Shown one piece after another: positions 37,606-47,255 of a stretch of 64,000 nucleotides of DNA; within the stretch, counting starts at the first letter, position 1; each line of letters starts with the position of its first letter. The notes beneath the pieces are model-generated. The model saw only the letters and a program-made list of their open reading frames with translations. It was not told the origin of the DNA and ran no database searches. Source of the stretch: an uncultured Clostridia bacterium (GTDB lineage: Bacteria; Bacillota; Clostridia; TANB77; UBA1234); assembly GCA_944393265.1 (NCBI GenBank), contig CALXZO010000007.1, positions 1 through 64,000 on the forward strand. Reading direction: 5' to 3'. Made by a program: the position numbers and the translations under genes.

Positions 37606-38097
37606 ATGGATAGAAAAAAAGTAGTTATAATAATTAGTGTTGTCTTGATATTTTTAATATTAGTCGTAGCTGTTTTTGTTTGGGGAAATAAAGAGGATAA
37701 TATCAATCAAGATTTTTCAGGAGATTTTATGAGTGGAGATGATAGCTTAAACGAACCGGAAAACTTTATAGTTGACGGAGATGGACGCAAGATTAATGTT
37801 AGTGAAAACATTAACAAGGAAAGTATTGTTGTAGGTGACTTTGAATTGAAAGATATTTCGCTTGAATATTTTGCAGGGCAGACTAGGTTTTTAGCAACAG
37901 TACAGAATAATTCAGAAATAGATTATAATGAGGGTGCAAATATAACTATTATATTTTATGATTCAAATGGTAATGTGCTTGTGACTGTGCCTGCTATAAC
38001 AAGTTCACTTCTTTCAAATGGAACTAGTAGCATAAATGCCAAGATAACAGGTGATTATTCAAATGCGGCGGATATCGAAGTTAAGGTTGATATATAA
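37606..38097 (+). CDS. Membrane-anchored FxLYD-domain protein
   Basis: 163 residues, ATG 37606 with AGGAGG. One N-terminal helix (7-27), acidic linker, then a beta-sandwich resembling FxLYD domains (FELKDISLEYFAGQTRFLAT, then NNSEIDYNEG and INAKITGDY). Extracellular; function unknown. Confidence 0.7.
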   Translation: MDRKKVVIIISVVLIFLILVVAVFVWGNKEDNINQDFSGDFMSGDDSLNEPENFIVDGDGRKINVSENINKESIVVGDFELKDISLEYFAGQTRFLATVQNNSEIDYNEGANITIIFYDSNGNVLVTVPAITSSLLSNGTSSINAKITGDYSNAADIEVKVDI

Positions 38098-38128
38098 AAT
38101 TAAAAAGATATATAAATAAAGATTAATA

Positions 38129-38171
38129 AAAAATGAACTTTGAGTCGTTTTTTGACTCAAAGTTCATTTTT
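38129..38171. terminator. Bidirectional terminator
   Basis: An 18-bp perfect stem (AAAATGAACTTTGAGTC with its complement) around a 7-base loop, A-run on one side and T-run on the other. It separates two convergent genes. Confidence 0.9.
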
Positions 38172-38180
38172 ATATGTTAT

Positions 38181-40376
38181 TTATTGTTTTGTTTGGAAAG
38201 TTGCAACAATCATCTTTGCAACTTTTTCAATGTTCTTTTCTTTTGACATATTGGGTAACTGATTGTTGAAATTTTCGGTAACAAATTTCCTATACCAATT
38301 CGTTAATTCTTCCAATGTATTCACGCCTTCGTTGCTTAGAAAATTTCTTGCGTTTTTGAAAAAACTGAAGATATATTTTGTTAAATTTTTCTGCGAAGGA
38401 GTATATGTATTTTGAGCAAGCCAATTAACAAAGGTATCACGTTTAACGGAGATGTCACTGGTGGGTTCGCCTTCTCTGTCGATGGGTATTCCATTGAAAG
38501 TAGTTACGTTATATTGCAGATAACTATTGTTTTGGTAATTATATTCCGTAACAACATCATTTTCTACAAGTTGCGGTGCAATTTCTTCTAAGAATTTCTT
38601 ATCTACAGAAATTGCCCATGCTAAAAGATATAGTGTTTGTGCGTGCAAGGGATTTACCTGAGTAATGATGTTTTTGGGAAGTGCAAGCACTAGCCTTGAT
38701 GGTAATGTACTTGATGCGAGTTCTAGTTTCCTGCCATATTCATCGTATGGACTGTAATACCAACCTGATTTTGATTTGACATACAATAAATCAATAAATC
38801 CAGTGGCACAAGATTTGATGATGTCTTCGGTACTTCCAGTAGAGCTCACATCACCATATAATTCGAACAATATATCGTAGAGTTTGGAACGTAATTCTAA
38901 GATTCTAAAGTAGTTGCGTTGAGAAGCCTTAAAGAAGTGTTCTGAACTATTCAGGTGATTCTTAAAGTCGTTGAAGCAATATAATTCGGATAGGATGTCA
39001 GAAGTGTAGTGGCCATCCAGCTTATTCCACCTTTTATCTGCTTTCTTAAGTCCGCCATGGGTCATTATTGATACTATCGTAGCAACATCAGACAGAACAC
39101 CACGTTTTTGAGCTTCAACAAGCATGCGTGCACAGCGGACATCGATGGGAAATAGCGACATTATTTTGCCGAGTTCAGTGATTTTATTTTCGCTGTCAAA
39201 TGCATTTAAATCCCTAAGAACTTTTTCTACATGCTGGAGCTTTCCTTCTTCGGGTTGATGGAAAAAGGTAAGATGTTGTGTACGCACATCGGCGTTTGCC
39301 AGCTTTAGGACGATCTGGTTAATTTGTCCGGTGTAAATTTCCGCCATAGGAAATTTATCAAGCGAATTTATTGGGGTATCATTACACCAATAGTAAACGC
39401 CAGGGCACGTACGACCAGCTCTTCCCTTACGTTGAATATGATCAGAGTACGAAATGTTTCCGACACCGAATAGTGATAGCTCATCAATAAGTAACATACG
39501 ACGCTCAAGTCCCGAATCCACGACAGCATCAATTCCGGGAATTGTTATAGAGAATTGTGTTACATTTGTTGAAACAATTACTTTTGAAGTATCAGATTCG
39601 TCAAACACCTTTGCTTGTTCGTCAAGCATCATGTCTGCATGCAATGGAAAAATGCGAGAAGGACACCTCATCTTTTCTAGAGAGAGGATGGTTTGTTCTA
39701 TTTCGCGTTTCCCCGGAACAAAGGCAAGAACGTTATGCCCAGCTGTCGCAAGCTCATAAATTGATTGTACAAATTTGTTTGATGGAAGTTCTTTTACTTT
39801 GATGTCAAAGTGATATCCGGGAATATCAATGATGGGAGCATTCCAGAAAAACTCTGAAATTTTTTGGGATTCTAGAGTAGCGGACATCAGGATAAACTTG
39901 GATTTGCATCCGTTTTCGAGTTTATACCGTATCCATGCTACTAGGGATTCGACATTCACATTCCAGTTTATATCGTCAATGATTAAAACTCTGTTTGGAG
40001 AATCCTTGGTTCCGTACAGTTCTTTTATAAACTGTAATCCTTCTGTTGTATATAAAATTTGAGTATGAGGACTGAATTTTTTCTCGTATCCAGTATGATA
40101 GCCAACAATATTCCCAGTAGAAGAGTTCAAAAGAGTAGAAACACGGTTAGCGAGCGAAGTGGCAGATATACGGGAATGTACTGCTACGACTACATTATAA
40201 CCAGCTTCACACAAAAATTTAGGAACAAGAGTACTTTTGCCCGCACCAGTTTGTGCTGAGATTATAGTAACGGGATTATTGGCCACAGTCTTCAAAATAT
40301 CATCTTTGTAAGAATATACGGGAAAAGAAGTTATAGACCGAGTATTTGAGAAGTTAACCTTAGACATAGATTCCAT
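38181..40376 (-). CDS. DEAH/HrpA-like superfamily 2 helicase
   Basis: 731 residues. Motif I AQTGAGKST (residues 41-49), Ia HSRISATSLANR, III LMSATLE, V VSTNVTQFSITIPGIDAVVDSG in part, and VI QRKGRAGRTCPG. Motif II reads LIIDDINW rather than DEAH, keeping the first Asp only. The C-terminal half carries winged-helix/ratchet-like segments, as in HrpA. It carries two unambiguous in-frame CGG codons (40340-40338, 39929-39927), unlike AT-rich neighbours, and a less AT-biased composition, so it may be acquired. RBS AAAAGGAGG. Confidence 0.82.
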   Translation of the reverse strand: MESMSKVNFSNTRSITSFPVYSYKDDILKTVANNPVTIISAQTGAGKSTLVPKFLCEAGYNVVVAVHSRISATSLANRVSTLLNSSTGNIVGYHTGYEKKFSPHTQILYTTEGLQFIKELYGTKDSPNRVLIIDDINWNVNVESLVAWIRYKLENGCKSKFILMSATLESQKISEFFWNAPIIDIPGYHFDIKVKELPSNKFVQSIYELATAGHNVLAFVPGKREIEQTILSLEKMRCPSRIFPLHADMMLDEQAKVFDESDTSKVIVSTNVTQFSITIPGIDAVVDSGLERRMLLIDELSLFGVGNISYSDHIQRKGRAGRTCPGVYYWCNDTPINSLDKFPMAEIYTGQINQIVLKLANADVRTQHLTFFHQPEEGKLQHVEKVLRDLNAFDSENKITELGKIMSLFPIDVRCARMLVEAQKRGVLSDVATIVSIMTHGGLKKADKRWNKLDGHYTSDILSELYCFNDFKNHLNSSEHFFKASQRNYFRILELRSKLYDILFELYGDVSSTGSTEDIIKSCATGFIDLLYVKSKSGWYYSPYDEYGRKLELASSTLPSRLVLALPKNIITQVNPLHAQTLYLLAWAISVDKKFLEEIAPQLVENDVVTEYNYQNNSYLQYNVTTFNGIPIDREGEPTSDISVKRDTFVNWLAQNTYTPSQKNLTKYIFSFFKNARNFLSNEGVNTLEELTNWYRKFVTENFNNQLPNMSKEKNIEKVAKMIVATFQTKQ

Positions 40377-40414
40377 TTGGATTCCTCCTTTTAGTATAAT
40401 TAAATTCCGTGAAC

Positions 40415-40444
40415 ATTATACTACATTCTTCTACATTATGTCAA
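40415..40444 (-). promoter_or_regulatory. Sigma-A type promoter of the helicase gene
   Basis: On the reverse strand: perfect TTGACA, 18-base spacer, perfect TATAAT, 38 bases before the helicase ATG. Confidence 0.75.
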
Positions 40445-40580
40445 GTAAACATCGCCTCTTTATGAGCAATTTGGCTAGTATATTAATAATCCAATAAATC
40501 TATGTTTTTCAAGGAATTGTACACTTACAAAATACTTATAATATGTTGATAATTTGTAATATATTGTAGAGTACAAATGG

Positions 40581-41009
40581 TTATAAATATTGCCTCAAAT
40601 CATCCATGAAATCTTGCTCTAATGATACAATCTGGTTGGCTATATACATAATTTCGCTGGAAGCCCCAGAATATTCATTCATATATCTACTAACAGATTT
40701 GATACCCATATTGCATCCATCCATCATAATATCAGCGATTTTTTCATCAGAAGAATTTAGCATAAGCTTCATATTTGTGACTAATTTAGAATTAAGTCTA
40801 GCGAGAGGGTGTGGCTTTTTTGTTGATGCACCATTTTCATGTAATTTTTCGGTTATTTCATTTAATATATCTAGATGTTTATTTTCATACGACTCCAGAA
40901 GAGCTACAAATTCTTTTTCGAACGCATTATTAATTACATTAGAAATACCTTGGATTCCCAGCTTTACACCAGCGTCGCATTCTTTTAATAATTCTATGTC
41001 ATCTGTCAT
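40581..41009 (-). CDS. Four-helix ferritin-like hypothetical protein
   Basis: 142 residues. ATG 41009-41007 is used because GAAAGGATGG lies at proper distance; an upstream ATG overlaps the RBS. All-helical with a conserved-looking LLKECDAGVKLGIQGI and DGCNMGIKSVSRYMNEY. This resembles clostridial DUF2383/DUF892-like four-helix bundles. Possible metal or stress role; function unknown. Confidence 0.65.
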   Translation of the reverse strand: MTDDIELLKECDAGVKLGIQGISNVINNAFEKEFVALLESYENKHLDILNEITEKLHENGASTKKPHPLARLNSKLVTNMKLMLNSSDEKIADIMMDGCNMGIKSVSRYMNEYSGASSEIMYIANQIVSLEQDFMDDLRQYL

Positions 41010-41230
41010 AAAGACCATCCTTTCAATAGATAAGTGTTATATAATATTTTAAACAAAATTTGATAGAATAATGCAAAATGTATCACAAAAAATTGACCTA
41101 AACATTTCGTTGTAATAAAATAAAACTAAATAAGGGGGCAAGGAAAATTCCAAGAGGCAACTAATCTCAAGAAGGAAGACAAGTGAGGAAGTAAAATTCA
41201 AATTTTTATTAGCGTAATTTAAAAAAAATG

Positions 41231-41259
41231 TTGACACAGCGTAGCTTTTGTAGTAACAT
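41231..41259 (+). promoter_or_regulatory. tRNA cluster promoter
   Basis: Perfect TTGACA, 17-base spacer, TAACAT, 34 bases before tRNA-Lys. Confidence 0.75.
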
Positions 41260-41293
41260 TAAGGAGCAGTTATGGTGATACTCAATTTTGCAT

Positions 41294-41369
41294 GGGCCAT
41301 TAGCTCAGTTGGCAGAGCACTTGACTTTTAATCAAGTTGTCCGCAGTTCGAATCTGCGATGGCTCACCA
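41294..41369 (+). tRNA. tRNA-Lys(TTT)
   Basis: Acceptor GGGCCAT/ATGGCTC, D-arm TTAGCTCAGTTGG, anticodon loop CTTTTAA (TTT) and TpsiC loop GTTCGAATC, with encoded CCA. Confidence 0.95.
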
Positions 41370-41376
41370 TTTACAC

Positions 41377-41451
41377 GGCCCGTTGGTCAATCGGTTAAGA
41401 CATCGCCCTTTCACGGCGGAGTGAGGAGTTCGACTCTCCTACGGGTCACCA
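41377..41451 (+). tRNA. tRNA-Glu(TTC)
   Basis: Acceptor GGCCCGT/ACGGGTC, anticodon loop CTTTCAC (TTC), TpsiC loop GTTCGACTC, encoded CCA. It lies 7 bases after tRNA-Lys. Confidence 0.95.
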
Positions 41452-41458
41452 TATATTT

Positions 41459-41534
<76 letters not shown>

Positions 41535-41536
41535 AG

Positions 41537-41577
41537 AACTCGAAACTCATACAGTAGTAAGAATTTCGAGTTTTTTG
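41537..41577 (+). terminator. Terminator of tRNA cluster
   Basis: AACTCGAAA/TTTCGAGTT stem followed by T's, two bases after the last tRNA. Confidence 0.85.
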
Positions 41578-41925
41578 TTTTCTGAAAAACAACATCCCAT
41601 TGTTTTATTTCTTGTTCTGTTACTACTCTATTACACGGTTTTATGGAAACTCTTATTTTTCTATAAAGAAGACTAGAGTTTAACTGTACTGGTGCATTGC
41701 GTGGAGTTTCCGTTTGACTGATTTTTGACTATATTTTTATCTCATAGAAGTTACTTTGTCTGACTGCTTTTTCTGTGTTTTATTTTTTGATATTTTAAAA
41801 ATTCAAATTTATTACTCAAAAATACTTTTCAATATTCTCCTCGAAATTAGACTGTCAGAAGAAAAAATGTGATAACTATAACAAATTACTGGTTATTCCA
41901 TATATATCTTTTTAACTATAAAAAT
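41578..41925. other. Intergenic, no gene seen
   Basis: About 350 AT-rich bases between the tRNA terminator and the terminator of a reverse-strand gene. No ORF with an RBS, no clear structure. Confidence 0.4.
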
Positions 41926-41955
41926 AGACGGTATAAGTTCAAACTTATCCGTCTT
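41920..41955 (-). terminator. Terminator of the 370-aa reverse gene
   Basis: On the reverse strand AGACGGATAAGTT/AACTTATACCGTCT is followed by ATTTTTAT. Confidence 0.7.
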
Positions 41956-41992
41956 AAACATTAATATTTTACTTAAACTAAATCTTATAAAT

Positions 41993-43105
41993 TTATCTAC
42001 TATCTTTATCATCTCTTTCTAAATTAATAGATTTATTTGTTTCTTTACCTTGTTCATTTGCTAAGTACCCTGCTTGCAAATTGTTTCTTGCATTGTAATA
42101 ATCATATGTCTGGCTTCCTATTATTTGTTCATAACTTTCTAATGCTCCTTCAGATAAACCAATCTCAACAGGATCATCATAGTCTGCTATAACGTTAAAA
42201 TGTTTTACCTCTCCATTTTTTGACCTTAAAACAAATAGTCCATATTTATCATTTAGTAAAGGTGGTCCAATTGTTTCATCATTGCTTAAAAATCCTTTTT
42301 CGATTTTTACCATTTCATCCATCGCTTTATTATACACAAAGCCATAATATTCTGAACCGTCCAAAGTAATCGTCTGCATAAGTCTATCATTTTCTTTTAT
42401 AACATACCTTACCGTTCCATCTGACATGACAAATTCTGTTTTTACAATTCGTGTCCCATCTTTCATTACACTGGATATAGTAGTTTGCCTATCTACATCA
42501 GAAGAAGGATTAGCCTTTTCCACTTTGCTTTCTCGTCCCAAGACTTCTCCACCATTTGACAATAATGGATAATGCTCTTCGCTGTAATCTCTTCCATCTC
42601 TATCAATACCACTAATAAATGTAATATCTTTTTTAGCATTTCGTATCTTGTTAGGAAAAAGTCCTCTTGAATTTTCATCAATATCATATCCAAGTACTGT
42701 ATCAACACATCTTTGCTCTATATCTTCAATCTTATAATACGAATGAGTTTGTTCCCTGTCTTCAAACCCAAGTTCGAGAATAGAATTACCGACTGTTAAT
42801 TTGTTTGTAGTAATATTTCCCATTCGTCTTTCAACTAAAATCGAGGGTTTCCCTGTTCCGTTATCGTATTGACTTACTGCTTCATCAAAATTCATTCCGT
42901 ATTTACCTCTACATTTATGGAAAACTCTTGACAGCAAATTGGGTAGGTTAACATTTGAATTATACCAATCATGATTATTATAAAATGTATTTAATTTATT
43001 GAAAAATCTTTTTGAGTTACTATCTAAATTTCCATCTTCATAGTTTGATATCATTTCCTCAATTTTTTTTCTTAATAAATCTACCATACTCTTAAAACTA
43101 CTCAT
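41993..43105 (-). CDS. Hypothetical protein (370 aa)
   Basis: Soluble, 370 residues. RBS AAGGGGG before the ATG at 43105. N-terminal 90 residues are helical with Asn/Tyr-rich text; the central part is beta-rich with repeats such as MSDGTVRYVI and LDGSEYYGFVYN. No family recognised. AT-rich, no CGG codon. It lies next to IS debris, so it may belong to mobile DNA. Confidence 0.6.
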   Translation of the reverse strand: MSSFKSMVDLLRKKIEEMISNYEDGNLDSNSKRFFNKLNTFYNNHDWYNSNVNLPNLLSRVFHKCRGKYGMNFDEAVSQYDNGTGKPSILVERRMGNITTNKLTVGNSILELGFEDREQTHSYYKIEDIEQRCVDTVLGYDIDENSRGLFPNKIRNAKKDITFISGIDRDGRDYSEEHYPLLSNGGEVLGRESKVEKANPSSDVDRQTTISSVMKDGTRIVKTEFVMSDGTVRYVIKENDRLMQTITLDGSEYYGFVYNKAMDEMVKIEKGFLSNDETIGPPLLNDKYGLFVLRSKNGEVKHFNVIADYDDPVEIGLSEGALESYEQIIGSQTYDYYNARNNLQAGYLANEQGKETNKSINLERDDKDSR

Positions 43106-43189
43106 ATGATTCCCCCTTACACCTCACAATCTCATAATTACATTATACATCTTTTATGTATACTTGTTAATCTGTGAGGAACTGTTCAA

Positions 43190-43596
43190 AACTGTAGGTT
43201 TGCTAAATATATGTCACACCTACCCAGAACTATCTGGGTTTGAAATACCTTTTTTGATACACTAGCTTCACTGTTCCTGAAATCTAACCAATTTTTCATT
43301 TGGACTTAACCAATTTAATGGTTTCTTTGGAGAATTATTGTACTCTCTCTTCCAATGTCTTAGTTTTTTTTAAAGTCTTCAAAACTTATAAATATTCTAT
43401 TGTAATAAAATCTTTCTTGATCTTTTCTATGACTTCTCTCTACTTTTCCGGAATAATTGTTTAAATAATTTACTACTATTTTACTAACGTTTAATGTATC
43501 AGGAATTAAATATAAATATTTATTAGTTATTACATTTTTGATTTTAGTAATCGCAAATTTAGTGTTAGTATAATGGACAGAAAAAATCCTTGTCAC
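43190..43596 (-). mobile_element. IS remnant (integrase-type transposase), copy 1
   Basis: About 250 bases from 43190 match 61390-61650 nearly base for base and in the same orientation. They encode, on the reverse strand, the transposase C-terminus GKVERSHRKDQERFYYNRIF, containing the third catalytic residue (Glu) of the DDE site. The sequence diverges after 43448, and the preceding part of the transposase is gone. A 1-base change in this copy breaks the frame after EDFKK. Confidence 0.75.
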
Positions 43597-43632
43597 TTAA
43601 TTTTAGTGAGTCAATAATTTTTTATAAGTATA

Positions 43633-43661
43633 TTGACAATTTTATGAGCTATGTGAATAAT
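43633..43661 (+). promoter_or_regulatory. sdpRI promoter
   Basis: Perfect TTGACA, 17-base spacer, AATAAT, immediately before the palindromic operator. Confidence 0.7.
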
Positions 43662-43664
43662 ATA

Positions 43665-43689
43665 TTTAACAATTAAATTAATTGTTAAA
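43665..43689. promoter_or_regulatory. 25-bp palindromic operator
   Basis: TTTAACAATTAA, one central A, and its exact complement TTAATTGTTAAA. It spans the predicted +1 region and runs into the RBS of the ArsR-type gene, so repressor binding would block transcription. Autorepression by SdpR is inferred. Confidence 0.7.
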
Positions 43690-43701
43690 GGAGGTAATGC
43701 A

Positions 43702-43986
43702 ATGGGATTGCAACAGACACTGAAAGCTATTGCTGATCCAATTCGTCGTGAAATACTCAATATGCTGAAGAAAGGTCGAATGTCAGCAGGCGAGATAACG
43801 GAATGTTTTTCGGTAACAGCACCATCTATTTCTAGACACTTATCTGTATTAAAAGATGCTGACTTAATTCGAGATACAAGAGAAGGAAAATTCATTTTCT
43901 ACGAAATAAACACCTCAGTGCTTGAGGAAACTATGCTTTGGATAGCAGATTTGAAAGGAGATAACAGCAATGCTGAAAAAGAATAA
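43702..43986 (+). CDS. sdpR: ArsR-family autorepressor (SdpR-like)
   Basis: 94 residues, ATG 43702 with AGGAGG. Winged helix: IADPIRREILNMLKKGRMSA and FSVTAPSISRHLSVLKDADL as recognition helix. No metal-binding Cys. In Bacillus, SdpR represses sdpRI and is sequestered by SdpI when toxin binds. Overlaps sdpI by 17 bases. Confidence 0.85.
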   Translation: MGLQQTLKAIADPIRREILNMLKKGRMSAGEITECFSVTAPSISRHLSVLKDADLIRDTREGKFIFYEINTSVLEETMLWIADLKGDNSNAEKE

Positions 43987-45061
43987 ATTTAAGGTTATAC
44001 TATCCGCAATTATTATTTTACTGCCTGTGTTATTTGGAATAATTATGTGGAATGATCTGCCGAATACGATGACAACTCATTGGGGGGCTGACGGTAATGC
44101 AGATGGATTTAGCGGAAAGGTTTTTGCAGTTTTCGGGGTGCCCTGTATTTTTCTTGTATTACATTTTGTTTGTTTGCTCTTTACGCTGCTTGACAAAAAA
44201 CAAAAAGAGCAGAATTCAAAAGCTCTTAGTATGGTTTTTTGGATTATTCCTGTAACTTCTCTTTTAGTCAATAGAAGTATGTATCGTGCTGCTTTTGGAA
44301 AAGAAATTGATTTGTCATTGTTTGCTCCCATACTGCTTGGAATAATGTTTGTTTTTATGGGCAACTATCTCCCTAAAATAAAGCAGAATAGAACGCTTGG
44401 AATTAAGGTGTCTTGGACTTTGAATAATGAGGAAAACTGGAATAGAACCCACAGATTCAGTGGTAAGGTTTGGGTTATCGGAGGTGTGATTTTGCTGTTC
44501 TCTGTTTTTCTTCCGCTTAAATCAATGGAATGGATAATAATTTCCGTGATTACAGCAATGGCGATTATTCCTATCGCTTATTCATATTATGTTTATAAAC
44601 AACATCAGAAAAACGGAATTGCATATGTAACTCCGCTGAGAAGCAAAACGGAAAAAATTACTGTCGGAATATCTGCTGTAATCATACAGACTGTTCTTAT
44701 CGGCGTGGCGGTGCTGATGTTTACCGGCAATATAGAGGTGAGTTGTGAAGATACCTCTTTCAAGATAAATGCAACTTATTGGACAGACATAGAGGTGGAT
44801 TATTCAGATATTGATACTATTGAGTATTGCAAAGACTTGGACGTGGGAGTACGAACAAATGGATTTGGCTCAGTAAGACTGTCAATGGGTATTTTCCAAA
44901 ACGAAGAATTTGGTTCATACACTTTATATGCGTACACAGGAGCAAAAGAATATATAGTAATAACTTCTAATGGTGAAACTCTTGTAATCGGAATGAGTGA
45001 TACGAAAGATACTCATGAAATATATGATATAGTTTCAGGTAAAATCAATGATAACACTTGA
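43970..45061 (+). CDS. sdpI: SdpI-family immunity/membrane protein
   Basis: 363 residues, larger than Bacillus SdpI (about 207) because of a C-terminal beta-rich extracytoplasmic extension of about 110 residues. The DUF1648 start (LPVLFGIIMWNDLPNTMTTH, HWGADGNADGF) and SdpI helices (LGIKVSWTLNNEENWNRTHR) are clear. About eight hydrophobic helices. It gives immunity to SdpC-type toxins in Bacillus; no toxin gene is seen here. Base composition is more balanced, consistent with transfer. Confidence 0.85.
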   Translation: MLKKNKFKVILSAIIILLPVLFGIIMWNDLPNTMTTHWGADGNADGFSGKVFAVFGVPCIFLVLHFVCLLFTLLDKKQKEQNSKALSMVFWIIPVTSLLVNRSMYRAAFGKEIDLSLFAPILLGIMFVFMGNYLPKIKQNRTLGIKVSWTLNNEENWNRTHRFSGKVWVIGGVILLFSVFLPLKSMEWIIISVITAMAIIPIAYSYYVYKQHQKNGIAYVTPLRSKTEKITVGISAVIIQTVLIGVAVLMFTGNIEVSCEDTSFKINATYWTDIEVDYSDIDTIEYCKDLDVGVRTNGFGSVRLSMGIFQNEEFGSYTLYAYTGAKEYIVITSNGETLVIGMSDTKDTHEIYDIVSGKINDNT

Positions 45062-45354
45062 ATAAACTTTTATGCTACAATACATAATCTCTAAGTAAAA
45101 GTGTTTAAGATGTGGTTCTCGGCAATGAATATAATTGCTCTCTGTGACTATCATATACAAACAATTTATCATTATGGAATAGATACCGATTTGGAGTCAT
45201 AATGTCTGTTACATTCACAGATGATTGAATTACTTAACATCTTGTTATCAAATAAAGGAATTTTAGAAATATCAAATATTATCGATATTGTAAGTGCTGG
45301 TCTAATAATGATACTCACTATTAGAAGTATAATATTATATTTATTGTAATCATC
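45062..45354. other. Intergenic, no gene seen
   Basis: About 290 AT-rich bases between convergent genes. No recognised feature. Confidence 0.35.
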
Positions 45355-45846
45355 TTATTTTTCATTCGATTCTTCGATTTGTGCTGGTTTATTAGACAAC
45401 TCTTTATGTGTTAAATTATTAATATATATTGCTCTTATTAACCATGTATATACTATTAAATACAAATAATAAGCAATATACTTTAATAAACTAAGATATT
45501 TACCAACGAAACTCATAAAATTATCGTAAAAAGTTGAATCCGTGCTATTAATTACAAAAATACTTCCACCTAAAGTAACAAAAAACATGATTCCTGCTAA
45601 TATACCACAAATAAAGCCAATACCTAAATATATAAAAAGTAGTATTGTTAATGACAAGAAAACTTTAAATAAATTTTTTGAAACTTTTGTACTTTTAAAA
45701 TCTTTTTTGATATTTTCATAAAAATCTTTACATTTTAATTTATTAACTAGGACAACGTTTTTTAATTAAAAAAATAACCAACAAAAAAACAATATATAAA
45801 ATATAATTGCAAATATTTGATTTAACAGCCACATACCGCTATCCAT
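45355..45846 (-). pseudogene. Small membrane protein, frame broken in an A-run
   Basis: ATG 45846-45844 with AAGGAG gives MDSGMWLLNQIFAIIFYILF, then leaves frame near 45760 at AAAAAACG (a run of six A's after eight T's). The next frame carries VNKLKCKDFYENIKKDF and two further hydrophobic helices to the stop at 45355. The break has no CGG and looks like an ordinary homopolymer indel or read error; two separate ORFs are also possible. Function unknown. Confidence 0.5.
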
Positions 45847-45935
45847 TAATACCACTCCTTAGATTATATCTATAATAATTATGTATTAAATCGTAAAATC
45901 TTTAATCAGAAAAAATTTAATTATTTTGCTGTATA

Positions 45936-46825
45936 TTATTTATGATACCATTCTATTTTATCTGCCCAAGAAGATATAATTTCTTTATTTATACAAAGAT
46001 TTCCATAACCAACGCCTATGGAAACATCAGGCTTGGCTTTTCCATGATAATCACTTCCTCCAGATACGTATAAATTATGCTGTGCACATATTTCTAAAAT
46101 CTCACTTGTTTGTGCTTCTGTAAATGTAGTATAGTAGCACTCTATGCCATCGAACTTATAATGCTCTAATATATATTTTAAAATCTTTTTTGAGTTTTCC
46201 CTGTATTCGAAGATGTGAGGAATAAAAACAAGTCCGTCCGGCCACTTTTATTAATTTAGTAGCAACCTCGAAGTCTGGCACAAGATCGTCCATTTCAACA
46301 TATAAAGGCCCCTCAGGATTAGACATATATTTTCTATAAAAAATTCTAATATCGTTTAAAGCATCTTCAGAAATAATATTTTTGTTCTCTTCAAATTTTT
46401 TAATTTCTGATTGGATAAACTTAGAAGCAAATGAAGTGGGTACATAATTTTTAAGGCATCCATCCTCTAATCTTATACCTGTTTGTAAGCACTTTTCGTA
46501 TAGTCTTTCGGCCTCTTTAATGTTTCGTTCTTCAGATGAAAGATAAACACGTTTTAAATCTTCATTTATTTTTTTGTAATTGATACCATATCCTAGAATT
46601 TCAATAGGGATACCTAAGATTTTTGTATTAAGTTCTATTCCAGCAATTATTTGACCGTTATAATATTTATTAATGTCTACTTTTTCTAAAGCTTCATAAA
46701 CTTTTGCAGTATTATGATCAGTAATCGAAATAATTTCTATTCCGGTTTTTTTCAGCATTCTCAAGCAATTCTATAGGGGTATCAGTACCATCTGAGAAAT
46801 TTGTATGGGTATGTAAATCTATCAT
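45936..46825 (-). CDS. PHP-family phosphoesterase, two +1 shifts at CGG
   Basis: Polymerase-and-histidinol-phosphatase metallo-phosphoesterase (YciV/TrpH-like, probably a nucleoside 3',5'-bisphosphate phosphatase or 5'-3' exonuclease). Start ATG 46825 gives MIDLHTHTNFSDGTDTPIEL. Codon 28 is CGG (46744-46742): skipping C gives AEKNGIEIISITDHNT with the metal-binding DHN. A second CGG (46236-46234) becomes AGGLVFIPHIFEY, the family's AGG...HP region, then GIECYYTT and SGGSDYHG with the last metal residues. The result is 295 residues, the normal length. In frame, the first CGG is followed quickly by a stop. Confidence 0.85.
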
Positions 46826-47255
46826 TTAATCACCTTTTTCATATATATTTTCGTCATTATAATATATCAAAAAAGGCAAAAAGCCAAGAGAAATATCAAT
46901 GATTAAGGAGAAAATTGCTAGAGCTATATTTACATACTTTATAGCAGTGTCAAGCTTGAGTATTTTTTGTAAGGCTACTGATAGTATATCCTATCAGTAG
47001 CTTATGTTTTATATGGAGCACCAAAAAATTAACTTACTATGTTACTGAAAATTTTTCATATAAAGCAAGAAAAAATAATACTTAAAGTGGCTTTTTGTTT
47101 GACATCTAAAATTAAAAATATTTGACTTTTAGATTTATTTCGTTTTTATATACTATTAAAAAATATGGCAAATATGATAAAATAATATCGTGATACTTCG
47201 TTTAAATTACTTTGAAGTATTGGTAGTTATTAAGGTGCGCGAAAGAGGGAAAAGT
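46826..47255. other. Divergent intergenic region with hairpin
   Basis: About 430 bases between divergently transcribed PHP and LysR genes, holding a strong hairpin (46971-47006) and presumably both promoters. No other gene seen. Confidence 0.45.
46971..47006. terminator. Hairpin
   Basis: TAAGGCTACTGATAG pairs with CTATCAGTAGCTTA; the 3' side has moderate T's. It sits between divergent genes, so it may be a remnant or regulatory structure instead of a terminator. Confidence 0.5.

Noticed and set aside
39927-39929. Another CGG shift in the helicase
   Set aside because: The protein stays family-like through both CGG codons, and the +1 frame does not continue motifs. CGG is read in frame here.
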